Positions 8,545 to 17,890 of a stretch of 64,000 bases of DNA are shown here, in pieces (the first letter of the stretch is position 1; each line of letters begins with the position of its first letter). The stretch covers positions 1 to 64,000 of the forward strand of contig CACHNP010000001.1 in assembly GCA_902581285.1 (NCBI GenBank), read 5' to 3'. This stretch comes from an uncultured Gammaproteobacteria bacterium (GTDB lineage: Bacteria > Pseudomonadota > Gammaproteobacteria > Coxiellales > Coxiellaceae). The position numbers and the translations under genes are program-made. The notes beneath the pieces were generated by a model. That model worked only from the letters and a program-made list of their open reading frames with translations. It was not told the origin of the DNA and did no database searches.

Positions 8545-10347
8545 ATGAAACAACTATTTAAAAATTGCACACCACTGCTACTGGCCTGTATTGTGATACA
8601 AAATACACAGGCTAGCATCCGCGTGCAAACTCCCAGGTGGCTACCCAGTGCGATAAAAGAAAATCTAGAATTCGAAAAACAACTTGTAAACGAGGACATT
8701 GCATTAAAAATTGAGCAAAGAGAAAAGCAAAACCCCGACACCCCCATGAGTCAAATCAATCAAGACGTTTTACAATATGCGCTTATTTTATCTAAAAAAA
8801 GGTTAATTGAACCCATCAAGGCATACGGTTACCTTGAACCGAAATTAACCTACAGTATAAATAATCTAAATAACAACATCACAATCAACTACAAGATTGA
8901 CCTGGGTCGCCCTACAATAATCAAGAAATTCACTATCAACATAAGCGGCGATGGCAAGAACAATACCCATATTCAAAAACTCAAAAAATACCACGACCTT
9001 CAACCAGGAAAAATTTTCTCAACAGAAAGCTACGCCAAGTTCCTTTTACAAATTCAAACAACAACAGCAAGGCAAGGTTACTTTAATAAAGAAATCACCA
9101 ATAAAAAACGAATCATTATTAATCAAGAAAAACACTCTGCTGAAATTATAATTAATATCGACACAGGAAAACGCTACGTTATTGGATCAACAAGCCTCCC
9201 TAATAATACCTATTTCTCAAAAAGCTTTTTAGGTCGGTTCATCAGCTACAAAAAAGGACAGCCATTTGATTTCAATTTGCTGGACCAAACACAGCTCAAC
9301 TACACAAGCAGCCACTATTTTAGTCAAGCAGCCGCCATACCAGACCTGAGCGAAAAATATCAAAATAATAAAAACGAGAACGTAGTACCGATTAAAATCA
9401 ACTTGGCACCAACCAGAAAAAATATCTATACCATGGGTCTTGGTTATGACACTAGCAACGAGTGGCAAATCCTAGGAGATTATTCAAATAACTACGTTAA
9501 TAATTACGGCCATCGAATGAGAGCAAAAGCTCAAATCTCAACCACAGAAAAGAATATTATAGCATCGTACGAAATCCCTGGCAGAAATCCCGGGACAACC
9601 TCAAACAGTTTTGCTCTTGGTTACACTAATTTAAAAGAAAATCATAACCAGAAAAGTAATGCCATCAAAATCACAATCAGTCACAAATTACGTAATTTTA
9701 ATTCCACTGTAACCACGTCCCTTAATGCTCTCAAAGAACGATATAACCTCACCGCAAGAGGCAACACCACCTCTAACATGCTATACCCCAGTATTCACTG
9801 GAGCTATAAGAGCCAGCCCTTTTCTAACTCATTTCCGTCACAAGGGTTCAATATCAATGCTAACGTTGCGGGCACAATCAAAGCACTGTCACAACAATCT
9901 GATTTCATACAAGCCAGCTTTTCAGCTCGATTTTTGAAAACCTTTTTTAATCAAAACACCCGACTGTTAGCCAGAACATCAGCCGCAACGACATACATAA
10001 ACGAAATGGATAACTTGCCTTTGTCAATGCAGCTTTTTGCCGGTGGACCAGGGTCAATTCGTGGATACCACTTTCATGAGCTACCGGAAAATAACACATT
10101 AGGTCGTAACATGATCACAGCCAGTATCGAACTACAGCAACGCTTGTATGGTCAAATATATCTAGCGGGCTTCATTGATACAGGAAATGTTACAAACTCA
10201 CAAACACTTTTCACAGACATGAAATCAGCAGCAGGGTTGGGTTTTGCCGTTGTCAGCCTCATTGGCACATTTGAGCTCACGGCAGCAAAACCAATCAATA
10301 AAGATAGAGACTGGCTCATTCAATTCTCAATGGAGCCACTACTATGA
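8545..10347 (+). CDS. tamA: Translocation and assembly module outer-membrane protein TamA
   Basis: TamA is an Omp85-family outer-membrane barrel that works with TamB in lipid transport and in insertion of some outer-membrane proteins. The product has 600 residues: a signal peptide (1-24, cleaved after QA), POTRA-type N-terminal domains (about 25-265), and a C-terminal 16-strand barrel. The barrel contains the family motif GGPGSIRGYHFHEL, the conserved lid-lock loop of Omp85 proteins. Its last codons overlap the tamB start by ATGA, so the two are translationally coupled. No ribosome binding site is visible at the start, which may be leaderless. Confidence 0.9.
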   Translation: MKQLFKNCTPLLLACIVIQNTQASIRVQTPRWLPSAIKENLEFEKQLVNEDIALKIEQREKQNPDTPMSQINQDVLQYALILSKKRLIEPIKAYGYLEPKLTYSINNLNNNITINYKIDLGRPTIIKKFTINISGDGKNNTHIQKLKKYHDLQPGKIFSTESYAKFLLQIQTTTARQGYFNKEITNKKRIIINQEKHSAEIIINIDTGKRYVIGSTSLPNNTYFSKSFLGRFISYKKGQPFDFNLLDQTQLNYTSSHYFSQAAAIPDLSEKYQNNKNENVVPIKINLAPTRKNIYTMGLGYDTSNEWQILGDYSNNYVNNYGHRMRAKAQISTTEKNIIASYEIPGRNPGTTSNSFALGYTNLKENHNQKSNAIKITISHKLRNFNSTVTTSLNALKERYNLTARGNTTSNMLYPSIHWSYKSQPFSNSFPSQGFNINANVAGTIKALSQQSDFIQASFSARFLKTFFNQNTRLLARTSAATTYINEMDNLPLSMQLFAGGPGSIRGYHFHELPENNTLGRNMITASIELQQRLYGQIYLAGFIDTGNVTNSQTLFTDMKSAAGLGFAVVSLIGTFELTAAKPINKDRDWLIQFSMEPLL

Positions 10348-13300
10348 AAAAAAAGCTACGCATCATAACCTCTTCTTTCATTATTGCTCTATTACTAGTA
10401 GGCGCATTTCTAGTGTCTCCTTTGGGACTAAAAACAACCTTAAACATAGCCAAGCACTTTATTCCCGGAGAACTGCAATACGGGTCTGCAACAGGTTCTA
10501 TCCTTAACAAGATTCACTTTACACAACTGCATTATTCGTCTAAAGAGATATCACTAGAAAGCGACAGCTTAACCATGCACTGGAAACCATTTTCACTGAT
10601 AAAAAAACAGCTTGAAATAGAGAATCTTGATACAGACAATACAAAACTAAATATAAATAAAACAAAAGACAGTAGTAATAACACTAAATCAAACGGCATA
10701 AAACTATTACTAAAAAAAGTATCAGCTCAGACATTCAGCCTTAGCTATAACAAAAAACCAATTACTGAACTCCATCAACTGAGCCTATCCGGTGAAAAAA
10801 ACAAAAATAAAGTATCCCTTAACTTCTCCACCAAAATCAACACTCCCAGACAATCATATTTAGAGGCTAACATCAAGGGAACCACCGACGACTATCAAGT
10901 TGAAGCTCAACTTAAAAGCTCACGGTCACACTGGATAGTAAAAGGAAACGGAAATCAGAAAGAAATCAGATTCACAACAGCCGACAGCCGGCTCTTCGAT
11001 GGAAATTTAACGGCAAATGGCTACTATATTTTTGACCAAAGAAAATGGTATGTGTCCGCTGATGGAAGAAAGTTAGATTTAAAAATATTATCACCATCAC
11101 TCCCTAACTCCATTTCATTCAGAACAAACTCAAGCGGAAAGCTGAATAACCACAACCCCATCAACGCATCCTTATCAGGGTCATTATCCAACACCGAAAA
11201 TAATATGAATTTTAATATTCAATACAACGGAACCAAGCACTTTGACGCAAAATGGACTGCCAAATTAAAAAAGCTAAGCACTGTCTCAAACCTAGTAAAA
11301 GGCAACATCATCTCAACAGGACAGCTTAAAAGAGACAACAACACATTCACCGGATCAGGCAGCATCACTGGAAATGCAAACTATGGCAACTACGCGGTAA
11401 AAAAATTAGATTCATACTGGAAAATCAATAACAACAAAGGCGAGATACAAACAAAAAGTAATCTTATTAGTGTAGGGAAAACGACATTCACAAATATCAC
11501 AGCCAAATTAACAGGAGATGAAAAAAAACACCAAACCGCATTGAAATTTAATTACCAAAACACAGCTATTTCACTGCAGGGAAAAGGAACTCACGCGCAC
11601 CCTCAGGAATGGAATGAGAGCGTAACCGACTTACATATACAACAGCAAGATCTTGATATAAAAAACTCAAAACCAATCTCCATCAACTATGAAAATGGTT
11701 ATGTTAAAATTCCACAATTAAGCCTCATGAACCATGGCAAGAAATTTATCAACCTTTCTTTCCAGACAACCCCAACGCATACATGGAAAACTTCAATAAG
11801 GGGTTTCAACATCAATACAAATGACATACTCAAAAACATCACAGACTCCATCAAGTTAAACTCATCAATCAACTTATCATTATCAGCACAAGGAAAAAAA
11901 ACAACACCAACATCAGTTACCTCTCATATCCAAATTAACAAAGGTACGCTAAGCTATGTGTATCAGGGAGCCACGTACTCAACCAATATTCAGAAAATTG
12001 ACTCCAATGTAACCTTTAATCCAATTGACAAGCTAAAGCTATCAACTGACCTTGATTTAACCGAGAAAAATACACTAACTTCAACCGTTACACTAAACAC
12101 AAGCACACTCAACAAAGCCAGCCTTAAAACAGCCAAACTGTCCGGAACTCTTAACCTAAACTTCAATAACCTAAAAGCATTTCAAGCTGCATCACCGTTT
12201 TTTATAATTCAATCTGGCACAGTTCATTCAACCATAAAACTCAGCGGGTCAGCAGATATGCCAACAGGGCAAGGAAACGTGTCTTTGTCAAAAGGAAAAA
12301 TCTTCATCCCTTCTCTCGGGATTGATGTTCAAGGTATTAAAAACCAAATTACAATTAAAAACAAGGTCGCGGTTGTGAATACAACCGCAAATATAAACGG
12401 CGATAATGTTAATGCAAAAACCAAAATCAAAATTGAAAATAGTAAAATCCAAACTCAAACTGAAATAATAGGTCAACATATACTGGTGGCAAACACAACC
12501 AAATATCGCATCGTTGCTTCACCATCACCTCTCAATATTTCGTATACCAACAAGCACCTATCAATTTCTGGGCAGGTTGGCATTTCTGACTCTAAATTAA
12601 AACTTAGCGCATTCGATAGCTCATACTGGCTACCCTATAACGACATCACATTCACTAACGGCACGCTTTCAAGGCCTACCGTTTGGTATAATAACTTTGA
12701 TATCAACATAGGTTTAAATATAAACAACAACGTTCAAGTAACTGGCTACGGCCTTGACGGAACAGTCAATGGCAGTCTGGAACTAATTCATCCTCCCAAA
12801 GAGAAAATCCAGCTGATATCATCTGATAACAACCAAGTACGCGGAACTTTCAAAGCTTATGGGCACACTTTGGCTATCGACAAAACCTCATGGGTTAAAT
12901 TTAATGGCTCGTCAAATAACCCAACCATTAACATCAAGGCTACTCAAGTTATTCATCCTTCAAATATCAACGATAGCTCAACTCCCAGCAGCATCATTGT
13001 CGGCATCAACTTATCTGGCACACTACAGCAAAAACATATCAACCTTTACTCAACACCAAGCGATTTATCAGACCAACAAATCTTATCGTTACTTTTATTT
13101 GGCTACACTTATAACACGAACGAATCCACACCCAGCATTATGAATGCATTAACGGCTCTTCAGCTAGCACAATCAGGTTTCGAAGATAGCGGTGGGATCA
13201 CCAATTTTATTAGAAAAAAACTACAACTAACTGAATTCGGCATAGCAGAGGAAAACAAAACGGACGCACTTGGAAATACAACAACCGAAAATGAAACCCC

Positions 13301-13502
13301 GAGCTTCGTGATAGGAAGATACATTAACAAACACGCCTATGTTAGATACACACAAGATATTACAACAGACAACAACCCTGCACAGATATTTCAACTGCGC
13401 TTGCTTTTAAACCGACTGTTCTCTTTCCAACTATCCGAAAAAATTACAGCACTTAATGAAAACAGCACAGGTTTCAACCTAATTTATAGCAACACAAACT
13501 AA
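10344..13502 (+). CDS. tamB: Translocation and assembly module protein TamB
   Basis: TamB is an inner-membrane-anchored beta-taco protein that spans the periplasm and pairs with TamA to carry phospholipid or substrate proteins. It has one N-terminal membrane anchor (about residues 7-27), a long Asn/Ser/Thr/Lys-rich beta-repeat body, and the C-terminal DUF490 domain with the signature SDQQILSLLLFGY near residue 915. At 1052 residues it is somewhat shorter than E. coli TamB (1259). It overlaps tamA by 4 bp. It converges with ampG with only 11 bp between the stops and no visible terminator. Confidence 0.92.
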   Translation: MKKKLRIITSSFIIALLLVGAFLVSPLGLKTTLNIAKHFIPGELQYGSATGSILNKIHFTQLHYSSKEISLESDSLTMHWKPFSLIKKQLEIENLDTDNTKLNINKTKDSSNNTKSNGIKLLLKKVSAQTFSLSYNKKPITELHQLSLSGEKNKNKVSLNFSTKINTPRQSYLEANIKGTTDDYQVEAQLKSSRSHWIVKGNGNQKEIRFTTADSRLFDGNLTANGYYIFDQRKWYVSADGRKLDLKILSPSLPNSISFRTNSSGKLNNHNPINASLSGSLSNTENNMNFNIQYNGTKHFDAKWTAKLKKLSTVSNLVKGNIISTGQLKRDNNTFTGSGSITGNANYGNYAVKKLDSYWKINNNKGEIQTKSNLISVGKTTFTNITAKLTGDEKKHQTALKFNYQNTAISLQGKGTHAHPQEWNESVTDLHIQQQDLDIKNSKPISINYENGYVKIPQLSLMNHGKKFINLSFQTTPTHTWKTSIRGFNINTNDILKNITDSIKLNSSINLSLSAQGKKTTPTSVTSHIQINKGTLSYVYQGATYSTNIQKIDSNVTFNPIDKLKLSTDLDLTEKNTLTSTVTLNTSTLNKASLKTAKLSGTLNLNFNNLKAFQAASPFFIIQSGTVHSTIKLSGSADMPTGQGNVSLSKGKIFIPSLGIDVQGIKNQITIKNKVAVVNTTANINGDNVNAKTKIKIENSKIQTQTEIIGQHILVANTTKYRIVASPSPLNISYTNKHLSISGQVGISDSKLKLSAFDSSYWLPYNDITFTNGTLSRPTVWYNNFDINIGLNINNNVQVTGYGLDGTVNGSLELIHPPKEKIQLISSDNNQVRGTFKAYGHTLAIDKTSWVKFNGSSNNPTINIKATQVIHPSNINDSSTPSSIIVGINLSGTLQQKHINLYSTPSDLSDQQILSLLLFGYTYNTNESTPSIMNALTALQLAQSGFEDSGGITNFIRKKLQLTEFGIAEENKTDALGNTTTENETPSFVIGRYINKHAYVRYTQDITTDNNPAQIFQLRLLLNRLFSFQLSEKITALNENSTGFNLIYSNTN

Positions 13503-13513
13503 ATCGAATAACG

Positions 13514-14803
13514 TTAGCCATTAGCAGAAACAACATAGCATGACCACGTTTTCTTCATTCCAGACAAGAGAACCAAACACGGTACTCCAGCAACACAAGA
13601 TAAAATATAGTAGTCAAGATAACCAAACTTCGGAATGTACCAAGCTGAGAACAGCGCTGTTATGACAGATGACAAGGTCATTAAAGCACTAAAAAAAGCA
13701 TACTGAGTGATAGTATAACCTGTATTACACAAACCAAGCATAAAAGCAGTAAAAAAAACGGTACCCATTGAACCGATAAAATTAACAACAAAAAACGAAA
13801 CCGCCATCATGGTTATACTTTTCCCAACAAAGTACAAAACTACATAAACCAAGTTTGACAGCAACTCTAGCAAACCAAAAATAAACAAGGATCGATACAA
13901 AGGCAACTTAGGCATGATGACACTCACAACCACACTCCCCAAAAACACGCCTGTTAATGTTGCCGGCTTACTAACCGCTGCTATCGCACTCACAGTAAAA
14001 CCAAGGTGCTTATTCAAAAAAAATGATATGGGAGCCATAGCCATGTAATAAGCAAACTTGTAGGTCAATAAAAATGAGATAATTACCCATGATTTTTTAC
14101 GCTTTAGAACGAGCATCAAAGGCGGAATGAGTGCTTGCTTCATGTTTTTCGGTATAAATTTAGAATACATATTCGGTAACACAAAAGTCGTGTATAAAAA
14201 ACATCCCAACATCAAAACTGCAGCAAAACAATAAGCCGTCATCCAACCAAGCTCACCGCCTATGACAGACACAACCGAACAACCTATCAATACCGCCACA
14301 CGATAACTTAATTGAGTGAAGGTCGCGCCTGCTTTTCTTTCCTCTTCAACCAGATAGTCTGCTCTGTATGCGTCTATAACGATATCTTGAGAAGCAGAAG
14401 CCACAGCAAGACAGAAACCCAGAACCAAGATAATTTGATAGTGGTACAATTTCAATGAAAACACCGATTGCAATCCAAAACTAAGAACACCATGTAACTG
14501 GCTTAGACAACCCATCAACAGTATCAGTACAATCATTAAAGCCTGAAAAAACATAATCCAAACTCGACGCCGCTCACCACCCGCCAATGAATACCGATCA
14601 AACAAGGGTGCCCATAAAAATTTAAGTGAGTAAGGCAGAACGATCACCGCAAACCACTTCATCATCTTGACATCAAATCCCTGGCTAGTAAAACAAAGCT
14701 GTAACGTCTGTGTAGACAACATCAGCGGCAAACCTGACGCAAAGCTTATCAATATAATTACCAGCATGCGAGACCGTTTTATTTTAGTAGACAAGCTATT
14801 CAA
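13514..14803 (-). CDS. ampG: AmpG-like muropeptide MFS transporter
   Basis: This 429-residue major-facilitator protein has about 12 membrane segments. The N-terminal signature SFASGLPLMLS, then PYSLKFLWAPLFDR and GERRRVWI, is typical of AmpG, which imports anhydromuropeptides for cell-wall recycling. The start is TTG: AAGGA sits 7 nt upstream and no nearer ATG fits the first helix. It follows nadC with no gap (stop TGA, then TTG), so it belongs to the pssA-nadC-ampG transcript. No beta-lactamase or ampR is nearby. Substrate is inferred from family motifs; a peptide or siderophore carrier of the same clan is less likely. Confidence 0.8.
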   Translation of the reverse strand: MNSLSTKIKRSRMLVIILISFASGLPLMLSTQTLQLCFTSQGFDVKMMKWFAVIVLPYSLKFLWAPLFDRYSLAGGERRRVWIMFFQALMIVLILLMGCLSQLHGVLSFGLQSVFSLKLYHYQIILVLGFCLAVASASQDIVIDAYRADYLVEEERKAGATFTQLSYRVAVLIGCSVVSVIGGELGWMTAYCFAAVLMLGCFLYTTFVLPNMYSKFIPKNMKQALIPPLMLVLKRKKSWVIISFLLTYKFAYYMAMAPISFFLNKHLGFTVSAIAAVSKPATLTGVFLGSVVVSVIMPKLPLYRSLFIFGLLELLSNLVYVVLYFVGKSITMMAVSFFVVNFIGSMGTVFFTAFMLGLCNTGYTITQYAFFSALMTLSSVITALFSAWYIPKFGYLDYYILSCVAGVPCLVLLSGMKKTWSCYVVSANG

Positions 14804-15658
14804 TCAAGTGTCCTTAGAAACAAATCTAAGCGACAAGTCCATTGCCGTCACATGTTTGGTAATTGAACCTACAGAAATAAAGTCCACGCCGGTCTGAGCG
14901 ATATCTTTTATTGTTTCCAAAGACACATTACCCGACACTTCTAAAAGTGCTTTTTTATTCACACGCTTAACAGCGTGTCGCATACCCTCCAGCGTAAAAT
15001 TATCCAGCATAATAATATCAGCACCATTATTTAACGCCTCAACCAGTTGATATTCATTCTCAACTTCAACTTCAACCGTCTTTCCCGGGTATAAGTACTT
15101 CGCTTGTGCTATCGCATTTTCAATTGAACCGCAGCTTGCAATATGATTTTCTTTAATTAAAAACGCATCATACAATCCCATACGGTGATTTTTTACACCG
15201 CCAATCGACGTCGCGTATTTTTGCGGATAGCGCATTCCAGGTAGTGTTTTACGCGTATCCAAAACATGTACTGAAAAGCCTCTTACTTTATCAACGTACT
15301 GACTCGACCTAGTGGCCACTCCCGAGAGCGTTTGCAGCCAGTTCAGCGCTTCTCTTTCGGCTGACAATATAGATCGAGCTAAACCTGCCACCTCAACCAA
15401 AACCTGATTTGCTGTAACTCGTTCACCCTCAACCACACACCATTTCAATGACACCTGTGAATCAACCTGATTAAAAACTTCATTAAACCAAGGAATACCA
15501 CAAACAATCCCTGGCTCGCGTGTTATCAATCGAGCCATCATGGTCGCATCGACACTAACTAAATCGGATGTAATATCACCTGAGCCCAAATCATCTTGCA
15601 AAGATTCATAGACATCTTTCACAAGCCTCTGGCTGTCAATGTTTAGAATTTCGTTCAT
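14804..15658 (-). CDS. nadC: Quinolinate phosphoribosyltransferase NadC
   Basis: NadC condenses quinolinate with PRPP to give nicotinate mononucleotide and CO2, the third step of de novo NAD synthesis, completing what NadB starts. Recognisable blocks are EDD/GSGDITS-type DLGSGDITSD, LDTRKTLPGMR, the GGVKNHRMGLYDAFLIK active-site run, EVEVEN and MLDNF. The length is 284 residues. An in-frame GTG lies four codons upstream (15670), but GAGG sits at proper spacing for the ATG at 15658, which is preferred. It lies 20 bp after pssA and abuts ampG. Confidence 0.95.
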   Translation of the reverse strand: MNEILNIDSQRLVKDVYESLQDDLGSGDITSDLVSVDATMMARLITREPGIVCGIPWFNEVFNQVDSQVSLKWCVVEGERVTANQVLVEVAGLARSILSAEREALNWLQTLSGVATRSSQYVDKVRGFSVHVLDTRKTLPGMRYPQKYATSIGGVKNHRMGLYDAFLIKENHIASCGSIENAIAQAKYLYPGKTVEVEVENEYQLVEALNNGADIIMLDNFTLEGMRHAVKRVNKKALLEVSGNVSLETIKDIAQTGVDFISVGSITKHVTAMDLSLRFVSKDT

Positions 15659-15678
15659 CTCGCATAACACCTCACCAA

Positions 15679-16449
15679 TTAATTATTCTTACGTTTAGTA
15701 GCTAAACGAGAAAAACAGTACGACATTGGGCCTGACAGGACGTATACCAGGAAAATAATCAACAAAACCAGTGATGGAAATAAAACAACAAGAACGAGCA
15801 GCGCTAGTAAAGATAGCAAAACAACGAAAGATACTCTCTCCCTTACATCAAAGTCTTTGAAACTTCTGTAGCGTAACCGACTCACTTCCAACAACGCTAT
15901 TGGTAACGAAACAAGCAAACCAATCCAAAAATAAAACTGATGCTGCATCCATGGCTCAATCGAAATCAACCAAAAGTAACACGCAACCACGCCCGCGCCT
16001 ATCGGCGATGGCAAGCCCCTAAAATACACTTTATTGATATTCTCGTCCTGAGAATTAAAACGAGCTAAGCGTAACGCAACACAAGCAGGCAAAGCAAAAC
16101 ACACCAACCAAGTCAAACGACCGAGGGAGACTTCATTCAAACACGAATAATATATCAAGAAGCCAGGTGCAAAACCGAAACTGACCATATCTGACAAACT
16201 GTCTAGCTGGGCACCAAAATCGCTTTGAGTTTGTGTGAGCCTAGCCACCCTACCGTCTAAACCATCCAGGATCATGGCTAAAAGAATCACCAAACAAGCG
16301 TATCGTAATGACAACAGGTCACCCGTTTCATGGTATTTAACAGATTGAATTATTGAATAAAAACCAGCCATCATTGCCGATAGAGTCAACAATGATGGTA
16401 GTAAAAAAATCCCTCTGCGCAATCTTTTTCTTTTGTTTTTAACGCTCAT
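15679..16449 (-). CDS. pssA: CDP-diacylglycerol-serine O-phosphatidyltransferase
   Basis: This integral membrane enzyme makes phosphatidylserine, the precursor of phosphatidylethanolamine, from CDP-diacylglycerol and serine. The CDP-alcohol phosphotransferase motif appears as DGLDGRVARL then GAQLDSLSD, with the catalytic aspartates intact. About eight hydrophobic helices follow a basic N-terminus. It is the membrane (subclass II) type, not the PLD-like E. coli enzyme. GGTG before the ATG at 16449 favours that start over an in-frame GTG three codons earlier. It heads the pssA-nadC-ampG run. Confidence 0.92.
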   Translation of the reverse strand: MSVKNKRKRLRRGIFLLPSLLTLSAMMAGFYSIIQSVKYHETGDLLSLRYACLVILLAMILDGLDGRVARLTQTQSDFGAQLDSLSDMVSFGFAPGFLIYYSCLNEVSLGRLTWLVCFALPACVALRLARFNSQDENINKVYFRGLPSPIGAGVVACYFWLISIEPWMQHQFYFWIGLLVSLPIALLEVSRLRYRSFKDFDVRERVSFVVLLSLLALLVLVVLFPSLVLLIIFLVYVLSGPMSYCFSRLATKRKNN

Positions 16450-16682
16450 AAAGTTCACCTATATCACGACAAGCAAAGCACAAATTTAATAGCCTCATTC
16501 TACAGCTTATCTAGCCATAAAACCAACCTTGATAATAAAATACACGCAATTACCTATATTCTAAACAGCATATCAAGGCATAAACGGTCAATTAATCACA
16601 AAACTTTGTTATTATGCCTAACTAATGATATTATTTAAACAACAGTAGGCTCAACCATTTTGATAAAAAGTGATACACTACC

Positions 16683-17876
16683 ATGATTTCGAAATCCCTG
16701 GCCCACAGAAAGCCCAACAGTACCAAACAATCAAAACACCCAGCTCAAGTAACTGAAAAAATATACGACAATGGCTCTACTTACTTTCAAGATGCACTTC
16801 AAGACATCAGTCATGCTAAGCACTCAATAAAAATAGAAACCTATATTTTCAAACATGACATCATCGGTAAAAAAATAACAGACGCTCTCATTCTACAGGC
16901 ACGCAAAGGTGTCGAAGTAAAAATTCTTGTTGATGGCTGTGGCAGCCCGTTTTTCCCTAGCAACTCAAAAAAAATCAAAAAAGCTAATGTACAAACTAAA
17001 GTTTACCATCCATTTCCGTGGAATTTTTGGCACTGGTCAAAATCCGTCGTCAAGTTACCCCTCATCCTAAAATGGCTGTACCTACTATTAATGATACGCA
17101 GACGCAATCATCGAAAAATCATTATCATTGATAACCGTATCGCTTACCTAGGCAGCATCAATATAACCGACAAACACCTGGCAAAAAAAGACGGGGGCGC
17201 TGGGTGGCGAGATACAGGAATTCGTTTAAGCGGCGCTGACTTTAGCGAGCTGGAATCCGCATTTGAATCCTGCTGGCACCACCGATCAATTACTGAATTT
17301 TTTAAAGAGACAATAGAAAAGATAAGACAAGACCCAACATTCAGACTCAATAACACCAGGCATAAGAGACGCATCCATTATAGAAACTTACTCAAAAAAT
17401 TACGCCTTTCAACAAAACGAATATGGATAACAAACGCCTACTTTGTCCCTGAAAATAGAATACTAAAACAACTCAAAAATGCCGCCAAACGCGGCATTGA
17501 TGTTAGACTCATCATACCTAGAAAAAGTGATCAGATCATACCCATCCCTTGGGCAAGTGCTATTTTCTATCAATCGCTATTAATGGCGGGAGTGAGGATT
17601 TTTGAATACACCACCAATATAATACACGCAAAATCAATTATCATAGACGACTGGGTACTGATAGGCTCTAGCAACTTAGACCACCTCAGCCTAAACTACA
17701 ACCTCGAAATTGATGTTCGTCTGAACCACGAAGAAAGTAAACAGCAAGTATACCATCTATTTAATCGTGATCTTGAATCATCAAAGGAATTAACTCTAAA
17801 TAATTGGCGAGTACAATACGGTTGGATAAAACGTTGTATTGGGAAATTCATCCTAATATTCAAGGGGTTTATTTAA
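16683..17876 (+). CDS. Cardiolipin synthase, ClsB-type phospholipase D family
   Basis: This 397-residue protein has two HKD motifs: HRKIIIIDNRIAYLGS near residue 142 and HAKSIIIDDWVLIGS near residue 314. This is the arrangement of ClsB, a peripheral cardiolipin synthase without N-terminal membrane helices. It would join two phosphatidylglycerols, or PG and PE, into cardiolipin. The insert FWHWSKSVVKLPLILKWLYL between the halves is hydrophobic and probably binds the membrane surface. pssA is the divergent neighbour, so two phospholipid genes face away from each other here. It converges with clpB with 14 bp between stops. Confidence 0.88.
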   Translation: MISKSLAHRKPNSTKQSKHPAQVTEKIYDNGSTYFQDALQDISHAKHSIKIETYIFKHDIIGKKITDALILQARKGVEVKILVDGCGSPFFPSNSKKIKKANVQTKVYHPFPWNFWHWSKSVVKLPLILKWLYLLLMIRRRNHRKIIIIDNRIAYLGSINITDKHLAKKDGGAGWRDTGIRLSGADFSELESAFESCWHHRSITEFFKETIEKIRQDPTFRLNNTRHKRRIHYRNLLKKLRLSTKRIWITNAYFVPENRILKQLKNAAKRGIDVRLIIPRKSDQIIPIPWASAIFYQSLLMAGVRIFEYTTNIIHAKSIIIDDWVLIGSSNLDHLSLNYNLEIDVRLNHEESKQQVYHLFNRDLESSKELTLNNWRVQYGWIKRCIGKFILIFKGFI

Positions 17877-17890
17877 AAACAACAACTTGC

